From contig CM051457.1 in NCBI GenBank assembly GCA_028274465.1, positions 71,398,496 through 71,462,495 on the forward strand: 64,000 nt of DNA. Direction: 5' to 3'. This document shows positions 34,978 to 45,814 of this stretch, one piece after another (within the stretch, counting starts at the first letter, position 1; every line of letters starts with the position of its first letter). The DNA is from Plantago ovata (lineage: Eukaryota; Streptophyta; Magnoliopsida; Lamiales; Plantaginaceae). The notes under the pieces are model-generated. The model saw only the letters and a program-made list of their open reading frames with translations, ran no database searches and was not told the DNA's origin. Position numbers and translations under genes: made by a program.

Positions 34978-36380
34978 TGATGAACGTATTTTTGACGCGT
35001 TCATCTTGTCTTTTTTACCTTCTTTTGCTATCTTTTAGCCTTGTTTTTTGGTTAGTTTTGTAGAATAGTGTCACGTTTATTGTTTTCTGCATTTCCAGGC
35101 ACTTAGGAACGAAATGGCGTTTTTGGAGCTAAAAACGAGCTTTTTTGATAGAAAATGGCCCCGTTGAAGTTCCTTGATCTCCATGGCTTGTTCGTGAGTG
35201 TTTGAGCATCAATAAGCATTGAGAAGGATGAGTCCAAGGCACCCGAGAGCCGTACGAGGGCAAAAAGATTGAGTTGGAAGACAAAAATCTGCCCAGGAGC
35301 CAAGCTAAGCGCCTGGAATAGTGAAGCGCTCCGCTTCATTTTCCAGGAGTTTTGGCACAACAGCCAAGCGAAGAACTTGGAGGGCCCAAGCGCTTCGCTT
35401 GCCAAGCGCTCCGCTTGGCCTCTCCAAGCGGTCCGCTTGGCAGCGGTTACGTTTTCGGATTTTCCTTCTTTAATCTGATCTTCAGTTACTTTTTCCATAC
35501 TTTTGAACATTGGCTTCGTTTTGGCAGAGCTCCTAAGCCCCAAAACTCAGAGAAAACTCAGATTACATTGTATTTTAGATTGGATTAAAGGTTTTGGCAT
35601 AGGATTGCATCCACTGTTTCATCTACGGAGAGGTTTTCATCAATACCCACCGATTAGTGACAGCTTGGTGGTAACATTGTATCATTATCTCTTGTCTAGT
35701 AGTTTGATTTCATGTATTCTATTTACAATTCATATGATTTGATGTCTATGTTGATGAATATGAGTAGCTAAATCCTTTGTGTTGGTGGTAGAATGTAGAA
35801 TATGCATGCTATGGGTTATGTTTATGCTTACATGAGGTTGTGAGTCAATCTTGCTGCAAATTCCTTCATATGATTCTTAGTTGCCTATAAAATATATTCG
35901 AATTGAGTATAGTGACAAACTCTTGGTCAATGAAAGCTATAGGATTGTATGTTAGAGATTTGCAGCATGCTAGATAAATGGTGTTAGTGACAAACACCTC
36001 TAAATTATTGATAGTGGCCTTTCATGATGTGTGTCTTGAAAGTTACCTAGACGAGTTGCTTAGCAGATTTGATCGAAGGTTTTACGCACTGAACTTGTGA
36101 ACATATTCGTAACCCATGCATGTGTATTTGATTTCTACCACAAACCGTTTTCCAAACTTGATTACAACAATCTGATTTCTCGTTGCTTTGTTCTAAGAAA
36201 ACAATTCTATAAACACTTGAACACGTTGTCTGAAATAACTAGCAAAAACCACAAACAAAGCCACGTTAGGTCCCGAGAGAACGACACTCGGGGACAACTT
36301 GCCATTGCACTCTAGTTTGTGTAGTGATAAGTGTTCTTTGGCTATTAAACAAATTTAATTGGTGAAAAACGACATCATCA
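34978..36380 (+). repeat. 5' LTR of gypsy E
   Basis: 1403 bp, TGATGAACG ... CATCATCA. A cluster of CCAAGCGnnnCGCTTGG-type palindromes is at 35318-35444. Compared with the 3' LTR it carries an extra 11 bases near 35545. Confidence 0.96.
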
Positions 36381-36383
36381 ATT

Positions 36384-36401
36384 TGGCGCCGTTGCCGGGG
36401 A
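36384..36401 (+). other. Primer binding site of gypsy E (tRNA-Asp)
   Basis: TGGCGCCGTTGCCGGGGA, three bases after the LTR, is the known Athila-type site complementary to the 3' end of tRNA-Asp. Confidence 0.92.
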
Positions 36402-36651
36402 CTTAACTCCTTTGGTTGGTGTTTTTGTTTTGGTTTTTTCAGCCAACATCACTTTCTCACCTCATTTCTTTCCACCTATCTTTTTCAGAAAATTTATCTA
36501 ATCTGCTCTTGGTTTCCTTGCGTGCTTGCGCTCTTTGTATATATTATTATATTAGAGGTTTTTTTCCTTGCAAGTTTTTTTTTAATTCTTTTGTGGATTC
36601 TGCTTCTTGGTTTCTTGTTTACTCATGTGCAGAAACTAGTTCCTTGTAAGG

Positions 36652-37302
36652 ATGAGTATGCGAGCTTCTTTGACAAGGTATGTGCAACCTCGAGGGCCTT
36701 GCATAACATTGGACGAAGATTGCAAGGATTATGACTTTGATCCTTCGTACTACTCCATTGTTTCCACGTTTTCGAGTGGTGATGATCCAAGAGGGTTCTT
36801 AGACACGTTCGAGGAAGGTGTGTTGAGGATACCTCGGGAGAATGTGGAGGGGGTTATTTTATCACATGAGCATGAGCAGCTTTGTATAAGAGGATTTATG
36901 GGAGCCTTGAGAGGGAGCGCTCGTGAACGGCTCAGAATCCCGCCGACAAGATCATTGCACACTTGGGATGAAATAACCAACAAGTTTCTGGAACATTGGG
37001 ATTGGGACTCACCTCCCGGTTCAAAGACATGGACGTCTCGCTTTGCTAGTCCGCCACCAGAAATCGACATAGCCAATGTAGAGGAATGTTGTGAAGAATC
37101 TATTGATGAAACCTCTTCAGTGCTTAGCTTGGATTCCACGTTCTTAACTGAGGATGTCAAGACTGTTGGTAAAGAAGAAGTCGTGGAGGAGGTGATGACT
37201 GAATCCATTGCTTCACCTGAGTCAGACAGTGTTGTCTTGAGTTGTGTTGAGATCGAGGAGCTACTCTCTGAAGATTTTGGTGTCTCTGAATCGACATGTT
37301 AG
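36652..37302 (+). CDS. Gag-like protein of gypsy E
   Basis: An intact ORF of 216 codons. The N-terminal half resembles the start of Athila-type gag (a stretch with GDDPRGFLDTFEEGVLRIP, then FMGALRGSARERLR and WDEITNKFLEHW) and aligns in style with gag of element F. It stops before the central capsid part. The C-terminal third is acidic and resembles the F protease linker rather than gag. No zinc knuckle or protease is present. It may be a truncated structural or helper protein kept by a non-autonomous element; function unknown. A T-rich intron-like stretch ending TTTTATTTTCAG follows (to 37473), with a further 34-codon ORF at 37480-37584. Confidence 0.7.
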   Translation: MSMRASLTRYVQPRGPCITLDEDCKDYDFDPSYYSIVSTFSSGDDPRGFLDTFEEGVLRIPRENVEGVILSHEHEQLCIRGFMGALRGSARERLRIPPTRSLHTWDEITNKFLEHWDWDSPPGSKTWTSRFASPPPEIDIANVEECCEESIDETSSVLSLDSTFLTEDVKTVGKEEVVEEVMTESIASPESDSVVLSCVEIEELLSEDFGVSESTC

Positions 37303-37789
37303 GATTCTATTGCTACAGACACTCTTGATCTTTACTCATATGTTCTGGTCCATGCACCCACCTATGAGCTTCAAGGGAGTTTTGATCCACTTTTTTCTTT
37401 TTATTTTCCCTCTGATTCCTTTAGTTATTTCTTAGATTTTGATTTTGTTAATTTAGTTGATTTTTATTTTCAGGGAATCATGGATTTGCTTGAGGACTTG
37501 AGGAGAGGAGCCAAAGATGGTTCCCAAGATGCAAGGAGTAATGGAACGAATGCACGAGATTCGTTCCCATTTGATAATGGATAACCTTTGTGGTATTTCT
37601 TTGCATGTAGTTTAGTTTTTCCTTTTTATTGCTTTTGTAGTTGTGGCTTGTGTGTCTTTTGTCGTGATTCGTTTAGTCTAGTGTTTGTCTTGGTGCCTTA
37701 GGTGATTAAGATAGGAAAAAACATCGAAAACCTGGAAACAGAGCCAAGCGAAGCGCTTGGAAGGGCCAAGCGGTCCGCTTGAATCTTCT
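37303..37789 (+). other. Internal region of gypsy E up to the copia B insertion
   Basis: Mostly T-rich noncoding DNA, a 34-codon ORF (37480-37584) and the start of the internal CCAAGCGnnnCGCTTGG palindrome cluster (37743-37781), which copia B has split. Confidence 0.6.
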
Positions 37790-38065
37790 TGTTGGTCCCT
37801 TTAAACAACAAGAAAAGACTAGAGGGGGGGGGTTGAATAGTATTTTCAAACTTTCGTCGTTTAAAACTTTCTCAGCAAGTACTTATTACTTTTCAGTAAT
37901 GAGTTTGCTGATACTTAACTTTCTCAGCAAGCGTAAGTTACTTTTCAGTAGCTTGGTTTGCTGATACTTAAAATCAGAGAGCGGAAGTCTTTGAAACAAT
38001 AAGTACTTTTTCAGCAAGTAAAGGTTTCAGCAAGTGAAGTGAGTGACTGTGTACAAACAGATATA
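37790..38065 (-). repeat. 3' LTR of copia copy B (cut by gap)
   Basis: The visible 276 bases match the start of the 5' LTR at 44165-44450 with about 8 differences by eye plus a G-run length change, so the two are roughly 97% alike. Confidence 0.92.
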
Positions 38066-38165
38066 NNNNNNNNNNNNNNNNNNNNNNNNNNNNNNNNNNN
38101 NNNNNNNNNNNNNNNNNNNNNNNNNNNNNNNNNNNNNNNNNNNNNNNNNNNNNNNNNNNNNNNNN
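38066..38165. other. Assembly gap (100 N)
   Basis: Exactly 100 N, a placeholder of unknown true length. Most of the copy B 3' LTR is missing here. Confidence 0.99.
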
Positions 38166-38271
38166 CTCATATTTCTTTAAGTTTAAAAGATATTTCTGAT
38201 TCCTATCAGTAAATTCTTTTGTACTTGAGACATCCTATGGTAAAATCTGAGAGATGAGCTTTGCTCTTTTT

Positions 38272-38550
38272 CTGAGTTCCCGTCTCAGAAACTTCCTTTG
38301 ATACTTGAATACCTGTTTCAGTATCTTTTGATTGTCTGAGTACCCGTCTCAGCAATCCTTAAGTTCTTTCTCTTACTGAGTGCCTGTCTCAGCAAGTGGT
38401 CAAGTTTCCTAACAAATACCCATTTTGAAGGAATTACTTGCTGAATGCCTGTTTCAGCAATCATGTAGTGACTTATCATTTCTTAGAAGAAATCAGTGAC
38501 TGAGTCTTTTAGACAGGAGTACTTTGGGTTGCTGAATACCTATTTCAGCA
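38272..38550 (-). repeat. Array of TGCTGA-type hairpins 3' of copia B pol
   Basis: Six short hairpins, each with arms like TTGCTGAA/TTCAGCAA around a 5-8 base loop of the ACAGGCA/ACGGGTA type: 38272-38288, 38300-38325, 38331-38356, 38372-38396, 38438-38460 and 38530-38550. They lie between pol and the 3' LTR, where SIRE-type elements may carry an env-like ORF; no ORF is visible in this stretch. Confidence 0.8.
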
Positions 38551-38669
38551 TTCTGCCAAGTGTATCCTTTATTGAGGTAGTTCAATCAATCAAAGGTTAT
38601 ACCTTAGCATTGCGAACCTATTATCCGGTAGGGGCTTGGTAAAGATGTCAGCAAGCTGATCTCCAGTTC

Positions 38670-41600
38670 CTACTTCACAACCTCAATATCACCTTTTTCC
38701 ACATGATCTCTAATAAAATGATGTCTAATATCAATGTGCTTGGTCCTAGAGTGAAACTTAGGATTTTGCGTAATTGCAATAGCACTTGTATTATCACAAA
38801 AGATTGGTGTTTTCTTTGCAGAAATACCATAATCTCTTAATTGTTGCTGAATCCATAGGATTTGAGCTGTGCAACAACCAGCTGCAATGTATTCAGATTC
38901 AGTAGATGAATTGGCGACACAGGTTTGCTTCTTGCTGAACCATGATATTAATCTAGTACCCAAAAACTGACAAGTTCCAGAGGTACTTTTTCTATCAAGA
39001 GTTGATCCACCATGATCAGCATCAGAATAGCCAACCAATTCAAGTCCAGAATCTTTAGGATACCATAATCCAACATTGACTGTACCTTTAACATATTTCA
39101 GTATCTTGATTGCCTTTTTGTAGTGTGATTCTCTTGGATCAGATTGGAATCTTGCACACACACAAACAATATACTGAATGTCAGGTCTACTTGCTGTTAG
39201 ATACAACAAGGAACCAATGAGCTTCCTATACTTGTGTTCTTCAACACTTTTGTCGTCTTTAGTATAGCCCAATTTGGTACCAACACTCATAGGGATCTTT
39301 TCAGGTTTCTCATCCTCTTTGATCCTAAACTTTATGAGAATTTCTTTCGCATACTTTCCTTGATTTATGAATATTCCATCTTTGAGTTGCTTGACTTGCA
39401 ACCCTAGGAAATAATTCAATTTTCCCATCATGCTCATTTCAAACTTATTTGTCATGAGTTTGGCAAAATCATCACAAAGTTGCTTGTCCTTAGATCCAAA
39501 AATTATGTCATCCACATAAATTTCAACTAAGATTATTTTACCATCATGGTTCATGGTAAATAAGGTTTTGTCAACTTCACCTTTCTTGAAACCATTTTCC
39601 AGCAAAAACTTAGCCAAGGTGTCATACCATGCTCTTGGTGCTTGCTTTAGACCATATACAACTTTCTGAAGCTTATATACCATCTTGGTTTCTGAGGGAA
39701 GTTCAAAGCCAGGGGGTTGTTCTAGGTAGACTTCTTCAGCAAGTTCACCATTTAAGAATGCACTTTTAACATCCATTTGGTAAACAATGAAGTCATTGTG
39801 AGCAGCAAAGGCCAAGAAAAGCCTAATTGTATTCAATCTTGCAACTGGAGCGTAAGACTCATCATAGTCCAATCCTTCAGTCTGACAGTAACCTTGAGCA
39901 ACTAAGCGTGCTTTATTTCTTGTTACTTCACCAGACTCGCTCAGCTTGTTTCTGGACACCCACTTTGTACCAATAGCTTTCTTATCTTCAGCAAGTGGCA
40001 CAAGTTTCCGGACTTTGTTCCTTTCAAATTGATCCAATTCTTCTTGCATTGCCTTTATCCATTCAGAATGCTTTAAAGCTTCTTCTATGGTTTTAGGTTC
40101 AATTTCTGAAACAAAGCAAGAGAATAAAGATTCTACTTCTACGACAGTTGCTTCTTCAGCAAGTCCGTGAGTAGCTTTGGATCTAGTCACTTGGCGTTTA
40201 TTAATATCACCAATCATATCCGTAGAGGGATGATCTCTAATCCATTTATTAACAGGTTTCCTGTTTGTTGGATCAGAATATGTTTGCTCATCAGCATGTG
40301 ACTCTTCAGTATGTACTTGTTCAGTACTACTGGGAATTTGTGTCTCTGCTGAGATTTGTTCGTCAGCAACTGCTTGTTCAGCATTGCTGGATTGAGGTAT
40401 TTCATCAGCAGGCACTGGAGATTGCGTAATTTCAGCAACTTCCGGAGCAACCGCATCTTTTGCTGGAAATTCTTTGTCGTGAACTATTTTTATCTTGTCA
40501 TGACTTGGGGGAGGAGAGTCATTGTCAGAATCATCATTTAGTTCAATTGACTTGATTTGCCTAGCATCAGATTCAGTTCTTTGCTCGTGTATGATTAGCT
40601 GTTTCATACATTCTGATATTTCTTCTTCAGCAGGCACACCTTGTGACTTTTCGTAGAATACAACATGCATAGATTCTTCAATCTTTTGTGCCTTTTTGTT
40701 GTAAACTCTATAAGCTTTACTATGCAAGGAGTAGCCAAGAAATATCGCTTCATCTGCCTTTGGTTGAAATGTTCTAAGGTATTCTCTACCATTATTAAGA
40801 ACGAAACACTTGCAACCAAATACTCTTAGATGAGTGATGTTAGGAGGTCTTCCAACACATAATTCATAAGGAGTTTTGTTGTATTCCTTAGTAATCAAAC
40901 ATCTGTTTTGAGTATAGCAGGCGGTATTAATCGCTTCAACCCAATAAGCCTCACTTATTTCAGTGTCACCAAGCATTGTTCTTGCGGCTTCTTTCAGGGT
41001 ACGATTCTTCCGTTCAGCAACACCATTTTGCTGTGGTGTTCTTACTGAGGCTAACTAATGTTGAATACCTTTTAAGGTACAATATTGAGTTATGTACTGG
41101 TTGATGGTCTGTCCTTATGACTTTTACCTTGTCATTTTTCATGACTTCAAGCTTATTCAGCAAGTTAGGTATTTCAGTCTTGGTTTCAGATTTGTTCTTG
41201 ATGAATACTACCCAAGTGAATCTTGAATAGTCATCTACCACGACTAGACCATACTTCTTACCAGCATAGCTTGTTGAAGAAGATTCAAACAAGTCCACGT
41301 GCAAGAGTTGTAAAGGTCTTGTAGTTGACGGTACTGCCTTGTTCTTGAAAGAAGATTTGGTTCGCTTTCCTTGCTGACATGCATTGCAAACACCGTCCTT
41401 CTTAAAAGTAACCTTAGGTAATCCAACTACAAGTGCCTTTTTAGATAGCTTATTCAGTGTCTTGAAGTTCAGATGACTTGTTCGTTTATGCCATAGCCAA
41501 GCTTTTTCAGCAAGGCAATCATGATCTGAGACAAGACATTTTTCAACGTTTGCTGAAGACCAATCAACGGTGTACAAGCCTCCTGATCTTCTTGCAATCA

Positions 41601-41940
41601 TTATAACCTTTTTAGTCTCAAAATCTACAAGTTTACATTCATCACTTTTAATTTCGATGAAGTATCCTTTGTCAGCAAATTGACCCATGCTGAAAAGGTT
41701 AAACTTAAGATTTTTGACATAAAGAACTCCATTAATGGTTATGCATCCTAACTTCACATCACCAAAGCCTTTTGTAGAACTAGAGCCTCCACCAGCAAAC
41801 CTTATTGTCGGACCTTTAGACCACTGTCTATAGTTTATAAGGTTATTCTTGTTGCCCGTCATGTGCTTTCCACAACCACTATCAAAGTGCCAGATTGCAT
41901 CGTTTGTCTCCGTGGCTGTAGTCTGCACAATCAAGAGCAA
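38670..41940 (-). pseudogene. Copia copy B pol
   Basis: Upstream piece (41014-41940): protease DSGCGKHMTG, integrase finger (HKRTSHLNF, CNACQQGKR) and the first catalytic Asp (HVDLFES). A small deletion near 41100 removes the block around the second catalytic Asp (RTD retained, GTEF lost), and a stop codon near 41055 ends the frame. Downstream piece (38670-40976, 768 codons): rest of integrase (retaining the [10 protein letters not shown] block), reverse transcriptase with [22 protein letters not shown] and active site YVDDIIFGS, and full RNase H ([35 protein letters not shown]). A frameshift cuts off the last residues near 38672. This is the best preserved pol of the family here. Confidence 0.94.
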
Positions 41941-41970
41941 ACAAGTTAATTATCCAATGATGGATGTCCA

Positions 41971-44052
41971 TTAACATGTTTTGAAACCGAGTCCACTCTT
42001 TGGAGAATGCTGAGCTTTAGCTTCAGCAACCTTACTTGATTCAGGTTTGTCAGCAAAGGACTTCTGATTACTTTTAGTAATCTTGCCTTTAGTCTTAACA
42101 ACTTGCTTTTCAGCAACTTGTTTGGCGGAATGCTTCACAGCATTCTTCTTCTTTCCAGTTTGCTTTTCAGCAACCTGTTTTCCTTTTAAAGTCTTGTTAC
42201 TTTGAGTAGCAAGAGCGGGCTTTATGGTCATAGGTACTTGATTGCATGTTTCAGCAACTTTAGTTTGACCAAACTGATAGATTACTGGTGGACTACTATC
42301 AGTAGCACGTAGAAAGGAGATAAGTGATTTATCTTTTCTCAAGATTTCTACGTTATCACCTTCGCACGTTGCTCCTAAACCTTCTTTCTGAGATGGATCT
42401 CTCAAATAAGAGTTTAGTTCAGTCAGCGTATTACTTGCATCCACATAAGGTTTGAAATTGACTTTCCTCTTTTTCATTTCTTGGATTTCAGCAAGTAACT
42501 TTAGAATTGAGGACTGATACTCTTCAAATTCCAATGCCATTTGAGAATTTTTCTCTGCAGCCTCAGCAATCAAATTCTTAAGACGCCTTATTTCAGCATC
42601 TTTTTCTTCTGTCTCTTCCTTCAGCAAGACGTACTTTTTAGTAGTTTGCTTGGTCAGAGTTTCAGCAAGTTGTAGTCTCTCTTGCTGTTTACTGAGAGTT
42701 TTCTCAAATCTTTCGATTTCTCCTTGAATCTTGTCAAGGTCAATCTCGTCTTCACTTTCTGAGTCTGAGTCAGAGGTAGAGTTGTTTACCTGACCGGCCA
42801 TGAGGCAGAATTCGTAGTTAGACACATCTGGATAAGCTTCCATAGCTATTCCACAAACTTCTTTGCCAATCTCCACGTCTAGAGTGGCTTCTTCATCGTC
42901 GGTGTCTGAACTTTCATCCTCACTGTCTTCGGAGCTAGTATCAATACACAATGCATCGATTTTTGCTTGAAGCTTCTTCTTTTCTTCAGCAATAAGAGCT
43001 CTTTTGAACTTCTTCTTCTTTTCAGCAGATTTACCTTTTAGCAAAGGGCAATTAGCTTTGAAGTGTCCAGGCCTTTTGCAGTAAAAATATAGATCATTTC
43101 CAACTGCTGGCTCTTTTGATGAAGTAGCTTGCTGAGCTTGCTTGTTCAGCGAGCTAGTATCATTCTTGTACTTATGGTAGTTGTTACCAAGATGCTTTTT
43201 CAGCTTCTCTTTTGCTTTTCGCCTTTCAAGTTCCTTACTGATGAATTTCTTCATGTTTTTAACAACTAAAGCATTTTCATCAGCAGGCTCTTTATCATTC
43301 TTCTTTTCAGAAGATGACGGCTTTGCAGCAAGAGCAATGTTTTGCGATTTTTCAGCAAACACATTTTCTCTTTGCTTTGTCTCATAATTGACAGTAGCAA
43401 GATGAGAGAACAACTCTGTTGGTGTAATGTCTGGCATTCCTTGATTATAATAGAAATTCTGAGTGTGGATCCATTCTTGATTCAGACTTCTGATGATAGT
43501 TTTCACTTTCTCAGAATCTGAGTAGAGGTTTCCAACACCCAATGCTGCCATTTCACTAACAAGAGTTGTGAATCTGAAGTCCAAGTCTTCCAGTGACTCG
43601 TTTGTACCTTGCTTAAAGTTTTGAAACTTTAATTTAAGTACTTCAAGTTTGTTTTCCTTGGTCTTGTCAGATCCAGCACAAAGATCTTGAACCATTTTCC
43701 AAGCTTCCTTTGCAGTCTTAGCACCCCACAGTTTGCACTGTATGGTATCCGGAGTTGATCTAATGATGATATTTCTAGCTTGGCCATCAAGACGGAATCT
43801 CTTAGCTTCGTCAGAAGTCCATTCCTCTCTTGGTTTTGGCACAACCGTATCTGATGGTTCGCCTTGGATGGTTTCCTTTCCGGCTTCAGTGGTCCTATGA
43901 GGGAAACTCCTTTCAACCTTGGTGATTTTGATAGGTCCATCATTAATGACGGTGACCATCTCATCACTAATGGCCTCAAGATGTAGCATCATGTTGTTTC
44001 GCCATTTCTCGTAATTTTCCAGCTTCAGCAAGGGAGCGTCTCCTAAAGACAT
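41971..44052 (-). CDS. Copia copy B gag (shortened)
   Basis: Open for 693 codons from MSLGDAPLLKLENYEKW. N-terminal UBN2/DUF4219-like capsid region, a CCHC knuckle whose first Cys is Tyr (FYCKRPGHFKANC preceded by Y), an acidic linker, a coiled coil of about 130 residues (roughly 42480-42760) and a basic VAEKQ-rich tail. Compared with copy C, about 300 bases are deleted at an AAC microhomology, so the C-terminus ends at GLGFKTC. The loss of a zinc ligand and the C-terminal deletion make normal function unlikely although the frame is open. Confidence 0.9.
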   Translation of the reverse strand: MSLGDAPLLKLENYEKWRNNMMLHLEAISDEMVTVINDGPIKITKVERSFPHRTTEAGKETIQGEPSDTVVPKPREEWTSDEAKRFRLDGQARNIIIRSTPDTIQCKLWGAKTAKEAWKMVQDLCAGSDKTKENKLEVLKLKFQNFKQGTNESLEDLDFRFTTLVSEMAALGVGNLYSDSEKVKTIIRSLNQEWIHTQNFYYNQGMPDITPTELFSHLATVNYETKQRENVFAEKSQNIALAAKPSSSEKKNDKEPADENALVVKNMKKFISKELERRKAKEKLKKHLGNNYHKYKNDTSSLNKQAQQATSSKEPAVGNDLYFYCKRPGHFKANCPLLKGKSAEKKKKFKRALIAEEKKKLQAKIDALCIDTSSEDSEDESSDTDDEEATLDVEIGKEVCGIAMEAYPDVSNYEFCLMAGQVNNSTSDSDSESEDEIDLDKIQGEIERFEKTLSKQQERLQLAETLTKQTTKKYVLLKEETEEKDAEIRRLKNLIAEAAEKNSQMALEFEEYQSSILKLLAEIQEMKKRKVNFKPYVDASNTLTELNSYLRDPSQKEGLGATCEGDNVEILRKDKSLISFLRATDSSPPVIYQFGQTKVAETCNQVPMTIKPALATQSNKTLKGKQVAEKQTGKKKNAVKHSAKQVAEKQVVKTKGKITKSNQKSFADKPESSKVAEAKAQHSPKSGLGFKTC

Positions 44053-44150
44053 CCTGTCAGCAAAGCACTACCAAACTGATCAAGTGAGAGTGATTTACGG
44101 AAAGCACTTAAGGGGATCTAGGTTCAGTGCAGAAGGCTAAAGAACCTCCC

Positions 44151-44162
44151 TCTCTGATACCA
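44151..44162 (-). other. Primer binding site, iMet type (copy B)
   Basis: TGGTATCAGAGA on the minus strand: the iMet-type site of copies A and C with one changed base at the end. Confidence 0.88.
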
Positions 44163-44164
44163 CT

Positions 44165-45814
44165 TGTTGGTCCCTTTAAACAACAAGAAAAGACTAGAGG
44201 GGGTGGGGGGGTGAATAGTCTTTTCAAACTTTCATCGTTTAAAACTTTCTCAGCAAGTACTTATTACTTTTCAGTAAAGAGTTTGCTGATACTTAACTTT
44301 CTCAGCAAGCGTAAGTTACTTTTCAGTAGCTTGGTTTGCTGATACTTAAAATCAGAGAGCGGAAGTCTTTGAAACAATAAGTGCTCTTTCAGCAAGTAAA
44401 GATTTCAGCAAGTGAAGTGAGTGACAGTGTACAAACAGATATAAATTGCTGAAAGCTAAATACAGTAAGTAAATCACACAAACACTTTTATAGTGGTATC
44501 TGAGAGTGGCGTAATTTCTCAGCTAATCCACTTCGTCCTTTCTAGGACTGAATCCACTAAGATATGATTGAGGTTCCTTACAATCTCCTATCTAAAGCGA
44601 TTCAACAGAGACCAAAGCACACTTGCTTCGTCTCCAACCTAAACTAGAGAACTCAACCTTGTTCTCCACCAAACTTGGTACTTTTAATCAGCAAAACTAT
44701 GCTCGATTAAGTTCCCCCTGAATATCACGCCTGAAAGGGTGTATTTTCAGTTAGAGAGTTTTGGGGTGAGATGACTTAATTATAACTCATTCAGTTACAA
44801 CAAGTAATCTAAGAAACACAACTTGGAATACTTTTCAGTAAGCAAGTTTGATTGTTTCTGGTATCAAGACTTGTTCTTGTTCGAATGAAAGAACACTTAA
44901 CTAATTTCTTAGCCGAGTTTGTTCTACTTCTTCACAAGTAGCTTTTTCAAGCTTTAAGTCTTGGAACGGATCAATGGCAGTAAGAGTGTTTGAAGGTTTG
45001 TGAGTTTTAAGCACAAGTGAGAGTTTGATCACATTGTTGACACACTTCAACTCTTTGCCGGATGACCTCTATTTATAGTGCAAGTAAGGAGCCGTTTGAA
45101 TTTCAAATCCTAAGGCTTTTGTTCCTTAATATGTCACTATCTTGCTTTTGTACTTTCAGCAGCGTCTTTGTTTGTCTTCTAGTCTTCATGTCCTTCGTGT
45201 GTAAGCTTTGCATTAAATGCACATTTGAATAGAATTCAAACAGTAACATTGGAGCGCAAATTCACGTACATTCAGCAAGAGGTCACATATGTTCCATCAG
45301 TAAGTGATTGGTCTCAGTTTCAGCAAGCACAACCTACTCTGTCTTCCAGATTTGCACTTATGCAATGCTGTTGCTGAAATTTCACTTTCTGAGCAACACA
45401 TGCCTTTGTAGATACCAGTCTTCAGCAATATTCTAGTCTTCAGATCTTCAAATCTTCAAGTCTTCAGATCTTCAAAAGTCTTCAAGATTCTGAGCGGTTT
45501 CTATTTGCTTCAATAATTTGTTTGTAATAAACAAAGTATATCTTCAGCAAATGCTTCAATAGGTTATTTTCTTTTCAGAAAATAAGATACATCATAAGCT
45601 AAGCATCAATAAGTTATTTTCTTTTCAGAAAATAAAATACATCATACACAAAAGGAAATAACTTATCTAGCACCTAAATTAGTCATCAGCAAACGTTCCT
45701 CTTTTACAATGTCCTTAAAATTCTAAATTCCTATGGACCTTAAGAGTACTAGTTACTGGACTTTCCTTAATTTAGCATGGTAAATTGCTCATCAAAATTA
45801 CAAGTTTCCTAACA
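44165..45814 (-). repeat. 5' LTR of copia copy B
   Basis: 1650 bp, same ends as copies A and C. The TATA box (minus strand CTATAAATAG) is at about 45070-45079. Rich in TGCTGA/TCAGCA hexamers. Confidence 0.95.

Larger units (their letters stand above)
37790..45814 (-). mobile_element. Copia retrotransposon, copy B (inside E)
   Basis: Innermost level of the nest: minus-strand copy of the A/B/C family with 5' LTR (44165-45814), primer site, nearly intact gag and pol, a 3' hairpin-rich region, and a 3' LTR cut by the first assembly gap. The flanks CTTCT (37785-37789) and CTTCA (45815-45819) are probably the target duplication with one change. It inserted within the internal palindrome cluster of E. 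It is the only copy showing the region between pol and 3' LTR. Confidence 0.95.

Noticed and set aside
38166..38669. Env-like ORF after pol in copy B
   Set aside because: Stops in all frames; only hairpins are seen. It could be hidden by the adjacent gap, but nothing supports it.
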